Source: Prochlorococcus sp. AG-402-B19 (GTDB taxonomy: Bacteria; Cyanobacteriota; Cyanobacteriia; PCC-6307; Cyanobiaceae). Taken from it: 64,000 nucleotides of DNA. Both the position numbers and the translations under genes were made by a program. This document shows, piece by piece, positions 19,441-29,193 of the stretch. The DNA lies in NCBI GenBank assembly GCA_003279615.1, contig QCHM01000006.1, forward strand, positions 22,758 to 86,757, in the 5' to 3' direction. Each line of letters starts with the position of its first letter. Position 1 is the first letter of the stretch. The notes under the pieces were generated by a model. That model was given only the letters and a program-made list of their open reading frames with translations. It did not search any database and was not told the origin of the DNA.

Positions 19441-20405
19441 TATTTTTTCACTTCTGTAATGGATAGGCCCTTAGTAATTAATCGAACATTGTGCCTTAGT
19501 AAATCTATATAGGTAGGAGCAGGACCATTTAGATCTGAGAGTGAATCAACGTAGAAAGTTCCACCAAAAACAGCTCCACTTGATTTCGCCACTTCCATTT
19601 GTGCTTCTGCACTCACAGTACTTTCGCAAAAAATTGTTGGGACTTTATTTTCTTTGATTTTTTTTATTAGATTCACCATTCTCCTTGGGGTTACTTGACT
19701 TTCAGCATTAACTGGCCACAAATATGCCTCTTTCATTCCGTAATCACGGGCCAGATAAGTAAAGGCTCCTTCACATGTCACCAAAAATCTTCTTCTCTTC
19801 GGAATAGAGGATAAAGAATCCCTTAGCTCTTTATCAAGTGATTCAAGTTTAGCTTTATAGGTTGAAGCGTTAGATGAATATTCAATAGCTCCATCAGGAT
19901 CAATTTCGATAAAAGCATCGACTATTTTATCTACATAATTCATAGCTCTTTTGGGTGACATCCAGGCATGAGGATTTGGCCTGCCTGCATAAGCATCACC
20001 TTCTATAAATAATGGCTTTATCCCCTCAGTTAATTTCACCTTGGGAATATCACCCGCACTACTCATAAATTTCGAAAACCAAGCTTCAAGACCTAAACCA
20101 TTTTCAATAATCAGTTTTGCTCCTTTAGTTTTTACAATATCACTAGGTGTAAATTGATAACTATGGATTTCTGCTCCTGGTTTCGTTATTGATTCAACTA
20201 GAAGTCTATCCCCAGCAACATTTCTAGCAAGATCGGCCAAAATTGTAAACGTAGTTAAAACGAAAGGTCTTTCATAGCTTGGTCTATAAGTCTTTTTATT
20301 TACACATCCTGTCAAGAATAAAATGTTTAAAGCAAGTAAAAGAGATAAACTAAGTATCTTATTTTTCTTATAAATATACTCAGAAAAGATCTTTTTATTA
20401 AACAT
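19440..20405 (-). CDS. mntC: Metal-binding lipoprotein of ABC importer (MntC-like)
   Basis: Cluster A-I/TroA-type solute-binding lipoprotein. A hydrophobic leader ends in the lipobox LTGC (Cys34). Putative metal ligands His81 (EIHSYQF), His146 (NPHAWMSP), Glu212 (CEGAF) and Asp287 (YVDSLSD) match the His-His-Glu-Asp set of manganese binders such as Synechocystis MntC. The His-rich loop usual in zinc ZnuA proteins is absent, supporting Mn over Zn. First gene of the mntC-mntA-mntB operon; photosystem II demand explains the need for Mn uptake. Confidence 0.9.
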   Translation of the reverse strand: MFNKKIFSEYIYKKNKILSLSLLLALNILFLTGCVNKKTYRPSYERPFVLTTFTILADLARNVAGDRLLVESITKPGAEIHSYQFTPSDIVKTKGAKLIIENGLGLEAWFSKFMSSAGDIPKVKLTEGIKPLFIEGDAYAGRPNPHAWMSPKRAMNYVDKIVDAFIEIDPDGAIEYSSNASTYKAKLESLDKELRDSLSSIPKRRRFLVTCEGAFTYLARDYGMKEAYLWPVNAESQVTPRRMVNLIKKIKENKVPTIFCESTVSAEAQMEVAKSSGAVFGGTFYVDSLSDLNGPAPTYIDLLRHNVRLITKGLSITEVKK

Positions 20406-20479
20406 ATATTTGAAATTAGAAAATATTAATGTCTTATCTAAATATAAGTCAAAGATATACCAGAATAACAGTTATAAAC

Positions 20480-21835
20480 TTAAACTGATTTTACTTTGTA
20501 ATTAATAGATTGAGACTGAATCCATTCTTTTGATTGCTTTAAAAAAGCCACCCAATCAACTCTTTCAAGTTCAGCAGCTTTTGATACTAGTTGAGGAGCT
20601 TGTTGCTTAATAAGTTTTAAATCAGGTTGAGTTACTCCATTATTGAGAGCCATCCAATCAGCCATCGATCTTCCAACCACTCTGGTTAAATAAGCAGCAC
20701 TCAAGGCCTGAATTGTTCCAGCAGCCACCCAAGAGGAGCCATCAAGCTTTGCCAAACTCAACAAAGACTGTCCACTCCATTCGACAACTCCTTGAGCGAT
20801 TGCAGCCATTGCTAGTTGTCTTGAGACTGCCTCAAGTAATTCTGGCTTCATTTTGGAAGACCATATTTTCGACATTTCTTTGATCATCAAGCCATTAACA
20901 ACTGCAACTGCAAGCAAATCAGTTGAGGCGACAGGGGAGGCGAAAACGATACCAGCAACTATCCATTGAGATCTTGTTTGAATAACCTTGAATTTTTCTC
21001 TTCTTAATTTTTCTAAATCTTTTTGCCAAGAAGTATGCAATCGAGACAAAAGTCTTTGCTTGGTAATGTCTGTATTCTTCTTTGGATTTTCAAGAAGTTT
21101 CTTAATTGGAGAAAGAACCGTTGCCATTTCTGTTTGAGATCCATCCCATTTCAATACTCTGTTAGTCCATCTATCAGGTAATTGAGCCTCCAATGCATTT
21201 CGCTCATCAGACCAATCAGTAGATTCTTTACTTGCAACCATTAGCCAGGCTGGTTGATCTGTAGGGATATTTTTAATCCACAAAAGATCAGCTGCGCTCA
21301 TTGGAAGTGCCAAAGAATAAACAATAAAATCTTGTTCTTGGATTAAATCTGGCAAAACCCAATTTCGATCTCTTACCGGAAGAGCTGGTGGGAAAGAAAC
21401 TTTTATTTGATTTTTTATTCCTAAAACTTTTTCCAGTTGCTCTTTATCAGGCAATTTTACGCCTTTTGTTTTCAAGAAACCAATGCTTTGATCTTCGCTT
21501 CTATCAATAATTTTTTGCAAGGAATTTATTCTTTCTTTTTTTCTTTCACTTTGCTCTCCATCCTCAAGTAAGTACTCAAAATTCTCTAAAACGTCATGAC
21601 ATCTTCTTACCCATCCTTGAACAGTTGAGGGAGCATCAAATGAAACCTTCCCTGGTTTTAAAAAATAAAAAATACAACCAAGTCCTAATAGCAATCCAAG
21701 TCCACCCCCAGGAATATGGGCCACATCACTCAAAACCCATTGACCTGTGATAGTTAGCCCAATAAAAAGACTAATTTTCGGAATCGAAAAAGAAGGCAAG
21801 GTGAGAGGAGATTTTGTTAATGAATGATTTTCCAC
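20480..21835 (-). CDS. DUF697-type membrane protein
   Basis: A 451-residue protein with two hydrophobic segments near the N-terminus (about residues 22-60), a soluble middle portion rich in charged residues, and a C-terminal hydrophobic region (from about 300) containing AGIVFASPVASTDLLAVAVVNGLMIKEMSKIW and VGRSMADWMALNNG, characteristic of DUF697, a module often linked to small GTPases. No G-domain P-loop is visible here. Function unknown. Divergent from the following ribbon-helix-helix gene; the 230-base space between holds no clear gene. Confidence 0.72.
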   Translation of the reverse strand: MENHSLTKSPLTLPSFSIPKISLFIGLTITGQWVLSDVAHIPGGGLGLLLGLGCIFYFLKPGKVSFDAPSTVQGWVRRCHDVLENFEYLLEDGEQSERKKERINSLQKIIDRSEDQSIGFLKTKGVKLPDKEQLEKVLGIKNQIKVSFPPALPVRDRNWVLPDLIQEQDFIVYSLALPMSAADLLWIKNIPTDQPAWLMVASKESTDWSDERNALEAQLPDRWTNRVLKWDGSQTEMATVLSPIKKLLENPKKNTDITKQRLLSRLHTSWQKDLEKLRREKFKVIQTRSQWIVAGIVFASPVASTDLLAVAVVNGLMIKEMSKIWSSKMKPELLEAVSRQLAMAAIAQGVVEWSGQSLLSLAKLDGSSWVAAGTIQALSAAYLTRVVGRSMADWMALNNGVTQPDLKLIKQQAPQLVSKAAELERVDWVAFLKQSKEWIQSQSINYKVKSV

Positions 21836-22064
21836 GATTTCAATAAATACAGTTTCTTCTTAGCTAACTTTCATTTTAAAGCAAATTTTCCCTTAATAAC
21901 CGCAAAGAAAGAAGGTTTTACGTTTTTAAGAAGAAAAATTTATGCCTAAATAAATCAAATCATCCCCCGGAATCAATATCCTTAGATGTGAAAGTGCTAA
22001 TCAAGATATTCAAATATGTCGCAAAAGTACCGGCTATGCGTCACACTTGCCCCTATTGGCAAAT

Positions 22065-22595
22065 ATGTTCATGGGTGACTCTTACACCAATAATCAGTCA
22101 GGTGGTGGCGATTTCCAAAACCAAAGACAAAATGGTCGTAATAACTTTAGAGGTGGCCGAGGTCCTAACAATAGAGAGGGAGGCTTTCGTATTCGCTTAA
22201 GTGATAATGAAATGCGAGCAGCCAGATCATTACAAGAAGCCTTTAATCTTCGATCTACTGTCGCTGTTCTAGGTTTCGCAGTAAGAACTCTTGCGCAAAT
22301 GCTTGAAGACGGAAGTCTTGAAAATTTAGTCAACGAATATAGATCTCAAGCGCCTGCCAATGACCAAAGAAGAGGCAGGGGTAACAGCGGAAAATATAAC
22401 GGTGAAAATAACAACTCAGTGAACACAAAGCCCAACCCTTTTGCAAGGCCAGAAAAACCAGTTAAAGGGCAAGAGGTCGCTGATACTGATCAGGGAAAAA
22501 ATGTTACTCAAGATCCTGAAGAAAAAGATAATGATCAAGCAACAGCAGCAAGTTCAAATGAAGTTGATTCCACAGATACAAGCGAGCAAGGATAA
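22065..22595 (+). CDS. Putative ribbon-helix-helix protein with Gly/Arg/Asn-rich tail
   Basis: I recognise no named family. From the Met at 22065, residues about 9-40 are rich in Gly, Asn, Arg and Gln with RGG-like repeats. Residues about 41-82 read as a short strand (FRIRLS), helix (DNEMRAARSLQEAF), NLRS turn and second helix (TVAVLGFAVRTLAQML), the pattern of ribbon-helix-helix DNA-binding proteins. The rest is acidic, polar and probably disordered. ATG at 22071 is an equal start candidate and TTG at 22047 a weaker one. The stop abuts the trpS start with no gap. Confidence 0.65.
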   Translation: MFMGDSYTNNQSGGGDFQNQRQNGRNNFRGGRGPNNREGGFRIRLSDNEMRAARSLQEAFNLRSTVAVLGFAVRTLAQMLEDGSLENLVNEYRSQAPANDQRRGRGNSGKYNGENNNSVNTKPNPFARPEKPVKGQEVADTDQGKNVTQDPEEKDNDQATAASSNEVDSTDTSEQG

Positions 22596-23609
22596 GTGAA
22601 TCAGAAGCGAGTCTTATCTGGTGTTCAACCCACAGGAGATGTTCATATTGGTAACTGGCTTGGAGCAATAAGAAATTGGGTTGAATTACAAGAAAATTAC
22701 GAAACTTTTGTTTGCGTTGTTGATCTTCATGCGATAACCACTCCGCATGACCCAAAATCTCTTCATCAAAATTCTTTATCTACAGCGGCTTTGTACATCG
22801 CTTGTGGGATGAATCCTGATAAATGCTCAATATTCATTCAAAGTCAGATAAGCGCACATAGCGAGCTTTGCTGGATATTAAATTGCTTAACTCCTTTAAA
22901 CTGGATGGAGAGAATGATTCAGTTCAAGGAAAAGTCAATTAAACAAGGCGACAATGTATCTATTGGATTATTAGATTATCCAGTCCTTATGGCTGCGGAT
23001 ATTCTTCTCTATGACGCTGATTTGGTTCCTGTTGGAGAAGATCAAAAGCAGCATCTAGAGCTTGCGAGAGATATTGCTTCTCAACGAGTTAATTCAAAAT
23101 TCGGAACGAAAGAGAATCCAATACTTAAAGTTCCAAATCCCTTAATTTTGAAAGAGTGTTCCAAAGTCATGAGCCTGACAGACGGAACAAAGAAAATGAG
23201 TAAAAGCGACCCAAATGAAAATAGTAGGATTACTTTATTAGACAGTCCAGATGTAATTACTAAAAAAATAAAACGTGCAAAGACCGACTCAGAATTAGGA
23301 TTAGAATTTGGAAATCCCTCAAGACCTGAAGCTGATAATCTTTTAACAATTTATTCAATAATTTCTGGCCTAGGGAGAGAAAAAGCAGCAGAATATTGTG
23401 CAGAAATGGGCTGGGGTAAATTCAAACCAGAATTTACAGAGGCAATGATTAACGTTCTCAAACCTATTCAAGAAAAATATAAAGAACTAATGAATGATCC
23501 AGAAGAGTTAAAAAGGATACTAAATAAAGGCAAACTTACTGCCGAGGAGGTTTCTAAGTTAACATTAAATAGAGTCAAAGAAGCTCTAGGATTTTATTCA
23601 AATTTGTAG
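22596..23609 (+). CDS. trpS: Tryptophanyl-tRNA synthetase
   Basis: Class I aminoacyl-tRNA synthetase charging tRNA-Trp. The ATP-binding HIGH-like motif is in GVQPTGDVHIGNWLGAI and the KMSKS loop is in KKMSKSDPNEN. The 337-residue length is standard. The start is GTG at 22596, directly after the upstream TAA, which suggests coupled translation with the ribbon-helix-helix-like gene. Six bases separate it from thrS. Confidence 0.97.
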   Translation: MNQKRVLSGVQPTGDVHIGNWLGAIRNWVELQENYETFVCVVDLHAITTPHDPKSLHQNSLSTAALYIACGMNPDKCSIFIQSQISAHSELCWILNCLTPLNWMERMIQFKEKSIKQGDNVSIGLLDYPVLMAADILLYDADLVPVGEDQKQHLELARDIASQRVNSKFGTKENPILKVPNPLILKECSKVMSLTDGTKKMSKSDPNENSRITLLDSPDVITKKIKRAKTDSELGLEFGNPSRPEADNLLTIYSIISGLGREKAAEYCAEMGWGKFKPEFTEAMINVLKPIQEKYKELMNDPEELKRILNKGKLTAEEVSKLTLNRVKEALGFYSNL

Positions 23610-23615
23610 AAAATT

Positions 23616-25541
23616 ATGCCAATAATTACATTACCTGATGGAACTGAAAAAAAATATGATTCCGCTGTCACAATTGACCAAATAGCATCAGAAATTGGTC
23701 CTGGTTTAGCAAAAGCAGCGCTAGCGGGGAGAGTGAATGGGGAATTAATTGATACTTGTATTCCTATAACTCAAAATTCTCATATACAGATTATTACAGC
23801 CAAAGATGATGAAGGACTAGAAATTATTAGACATTCATTCGCGCATCTTCTTGGACATGCTGTAAAGCAATTATACCCCGAAGCGAAAATGGCAATAGGG
23901 CCGGTAATTGAAGATGGTTTTTATTATGATATTTCTTATAAAGATACCTTTACTCCTAATGATCTTCTCAAAATTGAGAAAAGGATGAAAGAGTTAGTTA
24001 ACAGAGATTATAATGTAGGTGTTGAAATAGTTAGTCCAGAGAAAGCAACGGAAGTTTTTACTGATAGAGGTGAAATTTTCAAGCTAGATATAGTTAAAAA
24101 TATCCCTGAAAATGAAATCATAAAGTTATATAAACATCAAGAATATATTGATATGTGCAGAGGTCCTCATGTGCCAAATACAAGGCATCTAAGAGTATTT
24201 AAGCTAATGAAAGTATCCGGGGCTTATTGGCGCGGAGACTCTAACAATGAAATGCTACAAAGAATATATGGAACAGCTTGGAAAAGCTCTAAAGAATTAA
24301 AAGAATATATCTCTAGAATTGAAGAAGCTGAGAAAAGAGATCATAGGAAATTAGGGAAAAAGTATTCACTTTTTCACTCACAAGAAGAAGCACCCGGTAT
24401 GGTTTTTTGGCACCCTAAAGGGTGGACTATTTATAGAATTTTAGAAGACTTTATTCGGGAAACGATTACAAAATATGATTATCAAGAAGTTAAATCTCCG
24501 CAAGTAGTAGATAGAAGTCTTTGGGAGAAATCAGGCCATTGGGATAAATTTAAAGAAGATATGTTTACTACAACTTCAGAGAACAGGGAATATGCAATAA
24601 AACCTATGAATTGTCCATGCCACATACAAATATTCAATCAAGGTTTAAAAAGCTATCGAGATCTTCCTATTAGACTTTCTGAATTTGGTTCTTGTCATCG
24701 CAATGAGCCTTCTGGTGCACTGCATGGCTTAATGAGGGTAAGAAATTTTGTTCAAGATGATGCACACATATTTTGTACCGATGAACAAATCCAAGAAGAA
24801 GTACAAAATTTTATTGATTTGGTATTTGAGGTTTATAAAACCTTTGGCTTTGATTCAATTCTTATTAAGCTCTCAACAAGACCAGAGAAAAGGGTTGGGA
24901 GTGATGATATCTGGGACAAATCAGAAAAAGCCTTATCTGAGGCACTTGATTCAAAAGGATTAAACTGGTCGCTACTCCCTGGAGAAGGCGCCTTCTATGG
25001 TCCAAAAATTGAATTCTCCTTAAAAGATTGTCTCAACAGAGTATGGCAGTGCGGAACAATTCAAGTAGATTTCTCCATGCCTCAAAGGCTCAATGCAAGT
25101 TATATCGATATCACAGGAAGGAAACAAACACCTGTAATGCTTCACAGAGCTATTTTAGGTTCATTTGAGAGATTTATTGGGATATTAATTGAGAATTACT
25201 CAGGAAATTTTCCTACATGGTTATCACCTGTTCAAATAATGATTATGGGCATAACTGATAGAAATAATGAAGCATGTTTTAGTGCTAAAAACAAATTAGT
25301 TGACTTTGGCTTCAGAACTGAAATTGATATTAGAAATGAAAAAGTTGGTTTTAAAATACGAGAACATACTATGCAAAGAATACCTTTCTTGATAATTATT
25401 GGAGATAAGGAAGAAGAGAATAATGAAATCTCAGTAAGGACAAGAGAAGGTAAAGATCTTGGAAATATGAGTATAGACAAGTTTAAATTAATAATTAACG
25501 AATCAATTAGCAAAAAAGGTATACAAGTTAATCAACCCTAA
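23616..25541 (+). CDS. thrS: Threonyl-tRNA synthetase
   Basis: Class II synthetase, 641 residues, normal length. N-terminal TGS domain (residues about 1-60), an editing domain marked by [16 protein letters not shown] and CRGPHVP, then the catalytic core with zinc-binding [10 protein letters not shown], motif 2 [15 protein letters not shown] and motif 3 [15 protein letters not shown], and a C-terminal anticodon-binding domain. The editing site appears intact. No T-box or other leader is seen because trpS lies only six bases upstream. Confidence 0.97.
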   Translation: MPIITLPDGTEKKYDSAVTIDQIASEIGPGLAKAALAGRVNGELIDTCIPITQNSHIQIITAKDDEGLEIIRHSFAHLLGHAVKQLYPEAKMAIGPVIEDGFYYDISYKDTFTPNDLLKIEKRMKELVNRDYNVGVEIVSPEKATEVFTDRGEIFKLDIVKNIPENEIIKLYKHQEYIDMCRGPHVPNTRHLRVFKLMKVSGAYWRGDSNNEMLQRIYGTAWKSSKELKEYISRIEEAEKRDHRKLGKKYSLFHSQEEAPGMVFWHPKGWTIYRILEDFIRETITKYDYQEVKSPQVVDRSLWEKSGHWDKFKEDMFTTTSENREYAIKPMNCPCHIQIFNQGLKSYRDLPIRLSEFGSCHRNEPSGALHGLMRVRNFVQDDAHIFCTDEQIQEEVQNFIDLVFEVYKTFGFDSILIKLSTRPEKRVGSDDIWDKSEKALSEALDSKGLNWSLLPGEGAFYGPKIEFSLKDCLNRVWQCGTIQVDFSMPQRLNASYIDITGRKQTPVMLHRAILGSFERFIGILIENYSGNFPTWLSPVQIMIMGITDRNNEACFSAKNKLVDFGFRTEIDIRNEKVGFKIREHTMQRIPFLIIIGDKEEENNEISVRTREGKDLGNMSIDKFKLIINESISKKGIQVNQP

Positions 25542-25564
25542 ATCAAAAACGATTTTAATAACTA

Positions 25565-26608
25565 ATGAATTTACTTGCTGGAGACCTTGGAGGGACAAAA
25601 ACTATATTAGCTGTTTGTTCAAACGAGAACTATCCAAAAAAATTATTTGAAAAATACTATATTTCTTCAGAATGGGAATCTTTTTACTCAATATTTGAAG
25701 ATTTTTTTAAACATTTACCAGATCATATATCACTCCCTGAATATGGATGTATTGGAGTAGCAGGCCCAATAAAAGACCAGAAAGTTACGATTACAAATCT
25801 AGGCTGGGATATAGAAACAGAAGAATTATCTCAGCTTTCAAAAATAAATAATATTGAATTGATAAATGATTTCTCAGTATTAATATATGGGATTCCATTT
25901 TTCAAAAATGACCAATATGAAGTAATCCAAGGAACATTAAATTCTGAGACCAAAACCAACCAAGAATTAGTTGCAATAATCGGAGCTGGTACTGGTTTAG
26001 GAATGTCAAGAGGATTAATTACACCTAAAAACATTTTTATATTTCCCAGTGAAGGAGGTCATCGGGAATTTTCCCCAAGGACAGAAAACGAATGGGAATT
26101 AGTCAAATGGCTAAAAAAGAAGCTAACTATTCAAAGAGTATCGATTGAAAGAATAGTCAGTGGGACAGGCCTTGGAATGATTGCGAGATGGAAATTGGAT
26201 GATCCATTAAATGAAAACCACCCACTTCAGGAAACTTTAAAAAAAATGGATAGTGATAAATCAGCTTTCACAGATTTACCCGCACTTGTTTGGGAAAAAG
26301 CAAATAACGGAGACAAATTAATGTCTGAAGCTTTGCAATTATGGCTAAATGCTTATGGATCAACAGCTGGAGACCTTGCATTACATGAACTTTGCTCTTC
26401 AGGATTATGGATTTCAGGAGGAACTGCAATAAAAAACCTCAATGGAATAAACTCTTCTAAATTCCTTGATGCATTTAGTAATAAGGGTCGCTTTCAATCT
26501 TATTTAAAAGAAATTCCATTGATTGTTCTTAAAGATCCAGAAGCGACATTATTCAGTTCAGCTTGCAGAGCTCGCTTAATTGCCGAATCAGATGGGAGAC
26601 TTAATTAA
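25565..26608 (+). CDS. glk: Glucokinase
   Basis: ATP-dependent phosphorylation of glucose, Glk family of the ASKHA fold. Phosphate-1 motif LAGDLGGTKTILAV at the N-terminus, GCIGVAGPI, LINDFSVLIYGI, AIIGAGTGLGMS, and ISGGTAIKNL near the C-terminus. The 347 residues are typical. Together with glgA and glgB in the window it fits storage-glucose turnover or glucose uptake, both known in Prochlorococcus; which one it serves is not visible here. Confidence 0.93.
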   Translation: MNLLAGDLGGTKTILAVCSNENYPKKLFEKYYISSEWESFYSIFEDFFKHLPDHISLPEYGCIGVAGPIKDQKVTITNLGWDIETEELSQLSKINNIELINDFSVLIYGIPFFKNDQYEVIQGTLNSETKTNQELVAIIGAGTGLGMSRGLITPKNIFIFPSEGGHREFSPRTENEWELVKWLKKKLTIQRVSIERIVSGTGLGMIARWKLDDPLNENHPLQETLKKMDSDKSAFTDLPALVWEKANNGDKLMSEALQLWLNAYGSTAGDLALHELCSSGLWISGGTAIKNLNGINSSKFLDAFSNKGRFQSYLKEIPLIVLKDPEATLFSSACRARLIAESDGRLN

Positions 26609-26619
26609 AGGATAAAAAC

Positions 26620-27567
26620 ATGGGGCCGCCAAAAATAGGACAAACTGTCGTAGTAGAAGTACCTTCTACTACAGCCAACATAGGTCCAGGGTTTGATTGC
26701 CTTGGAGCTGCATTAGATCTTTCCAACTATTTCACTATTAGAAGAATAGAAGGAAATGGCGAAAGATTTGAATTGATTATGGAAAGTACTGAAGGGAATC
26801 ATTTAAGGGGTGGACCTGAGAATCTTTTTTATCGAGCCGCACAAAGAGTATGGAGAGCTGCAAATATTGAACCAGTTGCTCTTGAAGCAAGAGTAAAGTT
26901 AGCGGTACCTCCAGCGAGGGGACTTGGAAGCAGCGCCACCGCAATCGTGGCCGGTCTAGTTGGAGCTAATGCCCTAGCTGGATATCCATTACCTAAAGAA
27001 AAGCTATTAGAACTAGCAATTGATATTGAAGGACATCCAGATAATGTTGTCCCCTCATTAATAGGAGGTCTTTGCGTAACAGCTAAAACAGCAAATGACA
27101 GATGGCGTGTAGTTCGCTGCGATTGGGATCAATCAATAAAAGCAGTAGTAGCAATTCCATCTATTCGCCTAAGCACCAGCGAAGCAAGAAGAGTCATGCC
27201 AGAGAATATTTCTATAAATGATGCAGTAGTCAACTTAGGTGCACTTACTCTTTTACTCCAAGGACTAAGGACTGGGAATGAAGATCTAATTACAGATGGC
27301 ATGCATGACAAACTTCATGAACCTTACAGATGGGGTCTTATCAAAGGTGGGCTCGAAGTAAGAGAAGCAGCAAAGGCAGCCGGAGCTTTAGGATGTGCAA
27401 TTAGTGGAGCAGGTCCAAGCATTCTTGCCTTGTGCAAAGCGACTAAAGGCCGAGAAGTCAGTGTCGCAATGGTCAAAGCCTGGGAAGCTGCTGGTGTAGC
27501 AAGTCGCGCACCTTTAATGAGCCTACAACCCAGAGGAAGCGAATGCATTTCAAACATCAATGGGTAG
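26620..27567 (+). CDS. thrB: Homoserine kinase
   Basis: GHMP-family kinase in threonine synthesis. The ATP-binding PPARGLGSSATAIVAGLVGAN is near residues 92-112, with the N-terminal VEVPSTTANIGPGFDCLG and the C-terminal GALGCAISGAGPSILAL. The 315 residues are normal. ATG start 11 bases after glk, so probably co-transcribed with it. Confidence 0.96.
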   Translation: MGPPKIGQTVVVEVPSTTANIGPGFDCLGAALDLSNYFTIRRIEGNGERFELIMESTEGNHLRGGPENLFYRAAQRVWRAANIEPVALEARVKLAVPPARGLGSSATAIVAGLVGANALAGYPLPKEKLLELAIDIEGHPDNVVPSLIGGLCVTAKTANDRWRVVRCDWDQSIKAVVAIPSIRLSTSEARRVMPENISINDAVVNLGALTLLLQGLRTGNEDLITDGMHDKLHEPYRWGLIKGGLEVREAAKAAGALGCAISGAGPSILALCKATKGREVSVAMVKAWEAAGVASRAPLMSLQPRGSECISNING

Positions 27568-27603
27568 TTCTACTCATGAAAACGAACAAAAACTGATAGC
27601 TTT

Positions 27604-29178
27604 ATGGCTGACTTGCCCCAAATCATGGATGCCAATCTGCCAATGAGTATAGATTCTCAGACAGTTTTCCCATGGCTTTCTCTCATTGTGCTTCTTCCAG
27701 CAGTTGGAGCATTAGTAATGCCATTTCTGCCAACGCAAGAAAGTAAAAACTCTACTCTTCCAAGGAATATCTCTCTAGTTATCTTATTAGCCGATTTTTT
27801 AATAATTGTTGGTGCATTTGCAAATCTATTTGATCCAAGTAGCGAAAGTCTTCAATTGGTTGAAAGACTTCAATGGCTTCCATCAATTGGCCTTGAATGG
27901 TCACTAGGAGTAGACGGCATATCAGCTCCGCTTGTAGTTCTCAGTGGACTAATCACTCTTCTATCAGCAGCGGCAAGTTGGAAAGTAAACCAAAAAACTA
28001 GACTTTATTTTGCTTTATTACTCATACAAGCTTCTGCTCAAGCGTTAGTTTTCCTATCACAAGATTTTTTACTATTTTTTCTAGCCTGGGAGCTTGAGCT
28101 AGTTCCTGTTTATCTTTTAATTGCTATTTGGGGAGGGAAAAGAAAGCTTTATGCAGCAACTAAATTTATTCTTTATACAGCGCTGGCTTCTCTTTTAATA
28201 TTAATCAGTGGGCTTGCTTTAGCACTTTCTGGAGATCAATTTACCTTTAATTTGAGTGAAATTGCATCCAAATCTTTTACTGGGAATTTTGCTATCTTTT
28301 GTTATTTAGGGTTTTTAATTGGTTTTGGAGTAAAGCTTCCCATCTTTCCTCTTCATACCTGGCTTCCTGATGCTCATGGTGAGGCTAATGCACCAGTGTC
28401 AATGCTATTAGCAGGTGTTTTATTAAAAATGGGAGGGTATGCTCTTATAAGATTTAACGTACAAATTTTACCTGATACTCATTTATTGCTTGCTCCAGCA
28501 CTAATCATTATTGGAATAGTAAATATTATTTATGGAGCCCTAAATGCTTTTGCACAAGACAATGTAAAAAGACGTATAGCATGCAGTTCTGTAAGTCATA
28601 TGGGTTTTGTTCTTGTTGGCATTGGCGCAATAAATGCACTTGGAATTAGTGGGGCAATGCTACAAATGATTAGCCATGGACTAATTGCTGCGGCAATGTT
28701 TTTTGTAACTGGAAGTTTTTATGAAAGAACCAATACTCTTTCAATACCAAACATGGGCGGCTTAGCAAAGGCTTTGCCAATAACTTTTGCGTTCTTCTTA
28801 ACCAGTTCTCTAGCCTCTCTTGCCTTACCAGGGATGAGTGGATTTATAAGTGAAATCACTGTTTTTCTAGGTATAACAAGTCAAGAAGGATTTACTTCAT
28901 TGTTTAGAGCAATAACAATATTACTTGCAGCTATTGGATTGGTTTTAACACCTATTTACCTTCTCTCAATGTGCAGAAGAGTCTTTTTTGGTCCTAGAAT
29001 TCCAGCTTTATCCATAGTAAAAGAAATGGATGCAAGAGAGCTTTCAATAGGTTTAAGCCTGTTAGTCCCTACATTGGTGATTGGTTTTTGGCCAAGAATA
29101 GCCATTGATTTATATGAGGTCTCAACAAATGCTCTCGCACAATCATTAATTACCAATAACCTTGTAGCAGTCAGTTAG
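27604..29178 (+). CDS. ndhD: NAD(P)H-quinone oxidoreductase chain 4 (NdhD)
   Basis: Antiporter-like membrane subunit of thylakoid NDH-1, used in respiration and cyclic electron flow around photosystem I. The 524-residue protein has about 14 hydrophobic segments. Family signatures include [56 protein letters not shown] and [15 protein letters not shown]; the Glu in the first and the Lys in the second are those used in proton translocation. D1 versus D2 type cannot be assigned safely. Confidence 0.94.
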   Translation: MADLPQIMDANLPMSIDSQTVFPWLSLIVLLPAVGALVMPFLPTQESKNSTLPRNISLVILLADFLIIVGAFANLFDPSSESLQLVERLQWLPSIGLEWSLGVDGISAPLVVLSGLITLLSAAASWKVNQKTRLYFALLLIQASAQALVFLSQDFLLFFLAWELELVPVYLLIAIWGGKRKLYAATKFILYTALASLLILISGLALALSGDQFTFNLSEIASKSFTGNFAIFCYLGFLIGFGVKLPIFPLHTWLPDAHGEANAPVSMLLAGVLLKMGGYALIRFNVQILPDTHLLLAPALIIIGIVNIIYGALNAFAQDNVKRRIACSSVSHMGFVLVGIGAINALGISGAMLQMISHGLIAAAMFFVTGSFYERTNTLSIPNMGGLAKALPITFAFFLTSSLASLALPGMSGFISEITVFLGITSQEGFTSLFRAITILLAAIGLVLTPIYLLSMCRRVFFGPRIPALSIVKEMDARELSIGLSLLVPTLVIGFWPRIAIDLYEVSTNALAQSLITNNLVAVS

Positions 29179-29193
29179 TTATTGAATTTAAAA

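Noticed and set aside
21988..22200. Open frame overlapping the ribbon-helix-helix-like gene in another frame
   Set aside because: It crosses the real gene's start and has no conserved look; the other frame has the RHH pattern.
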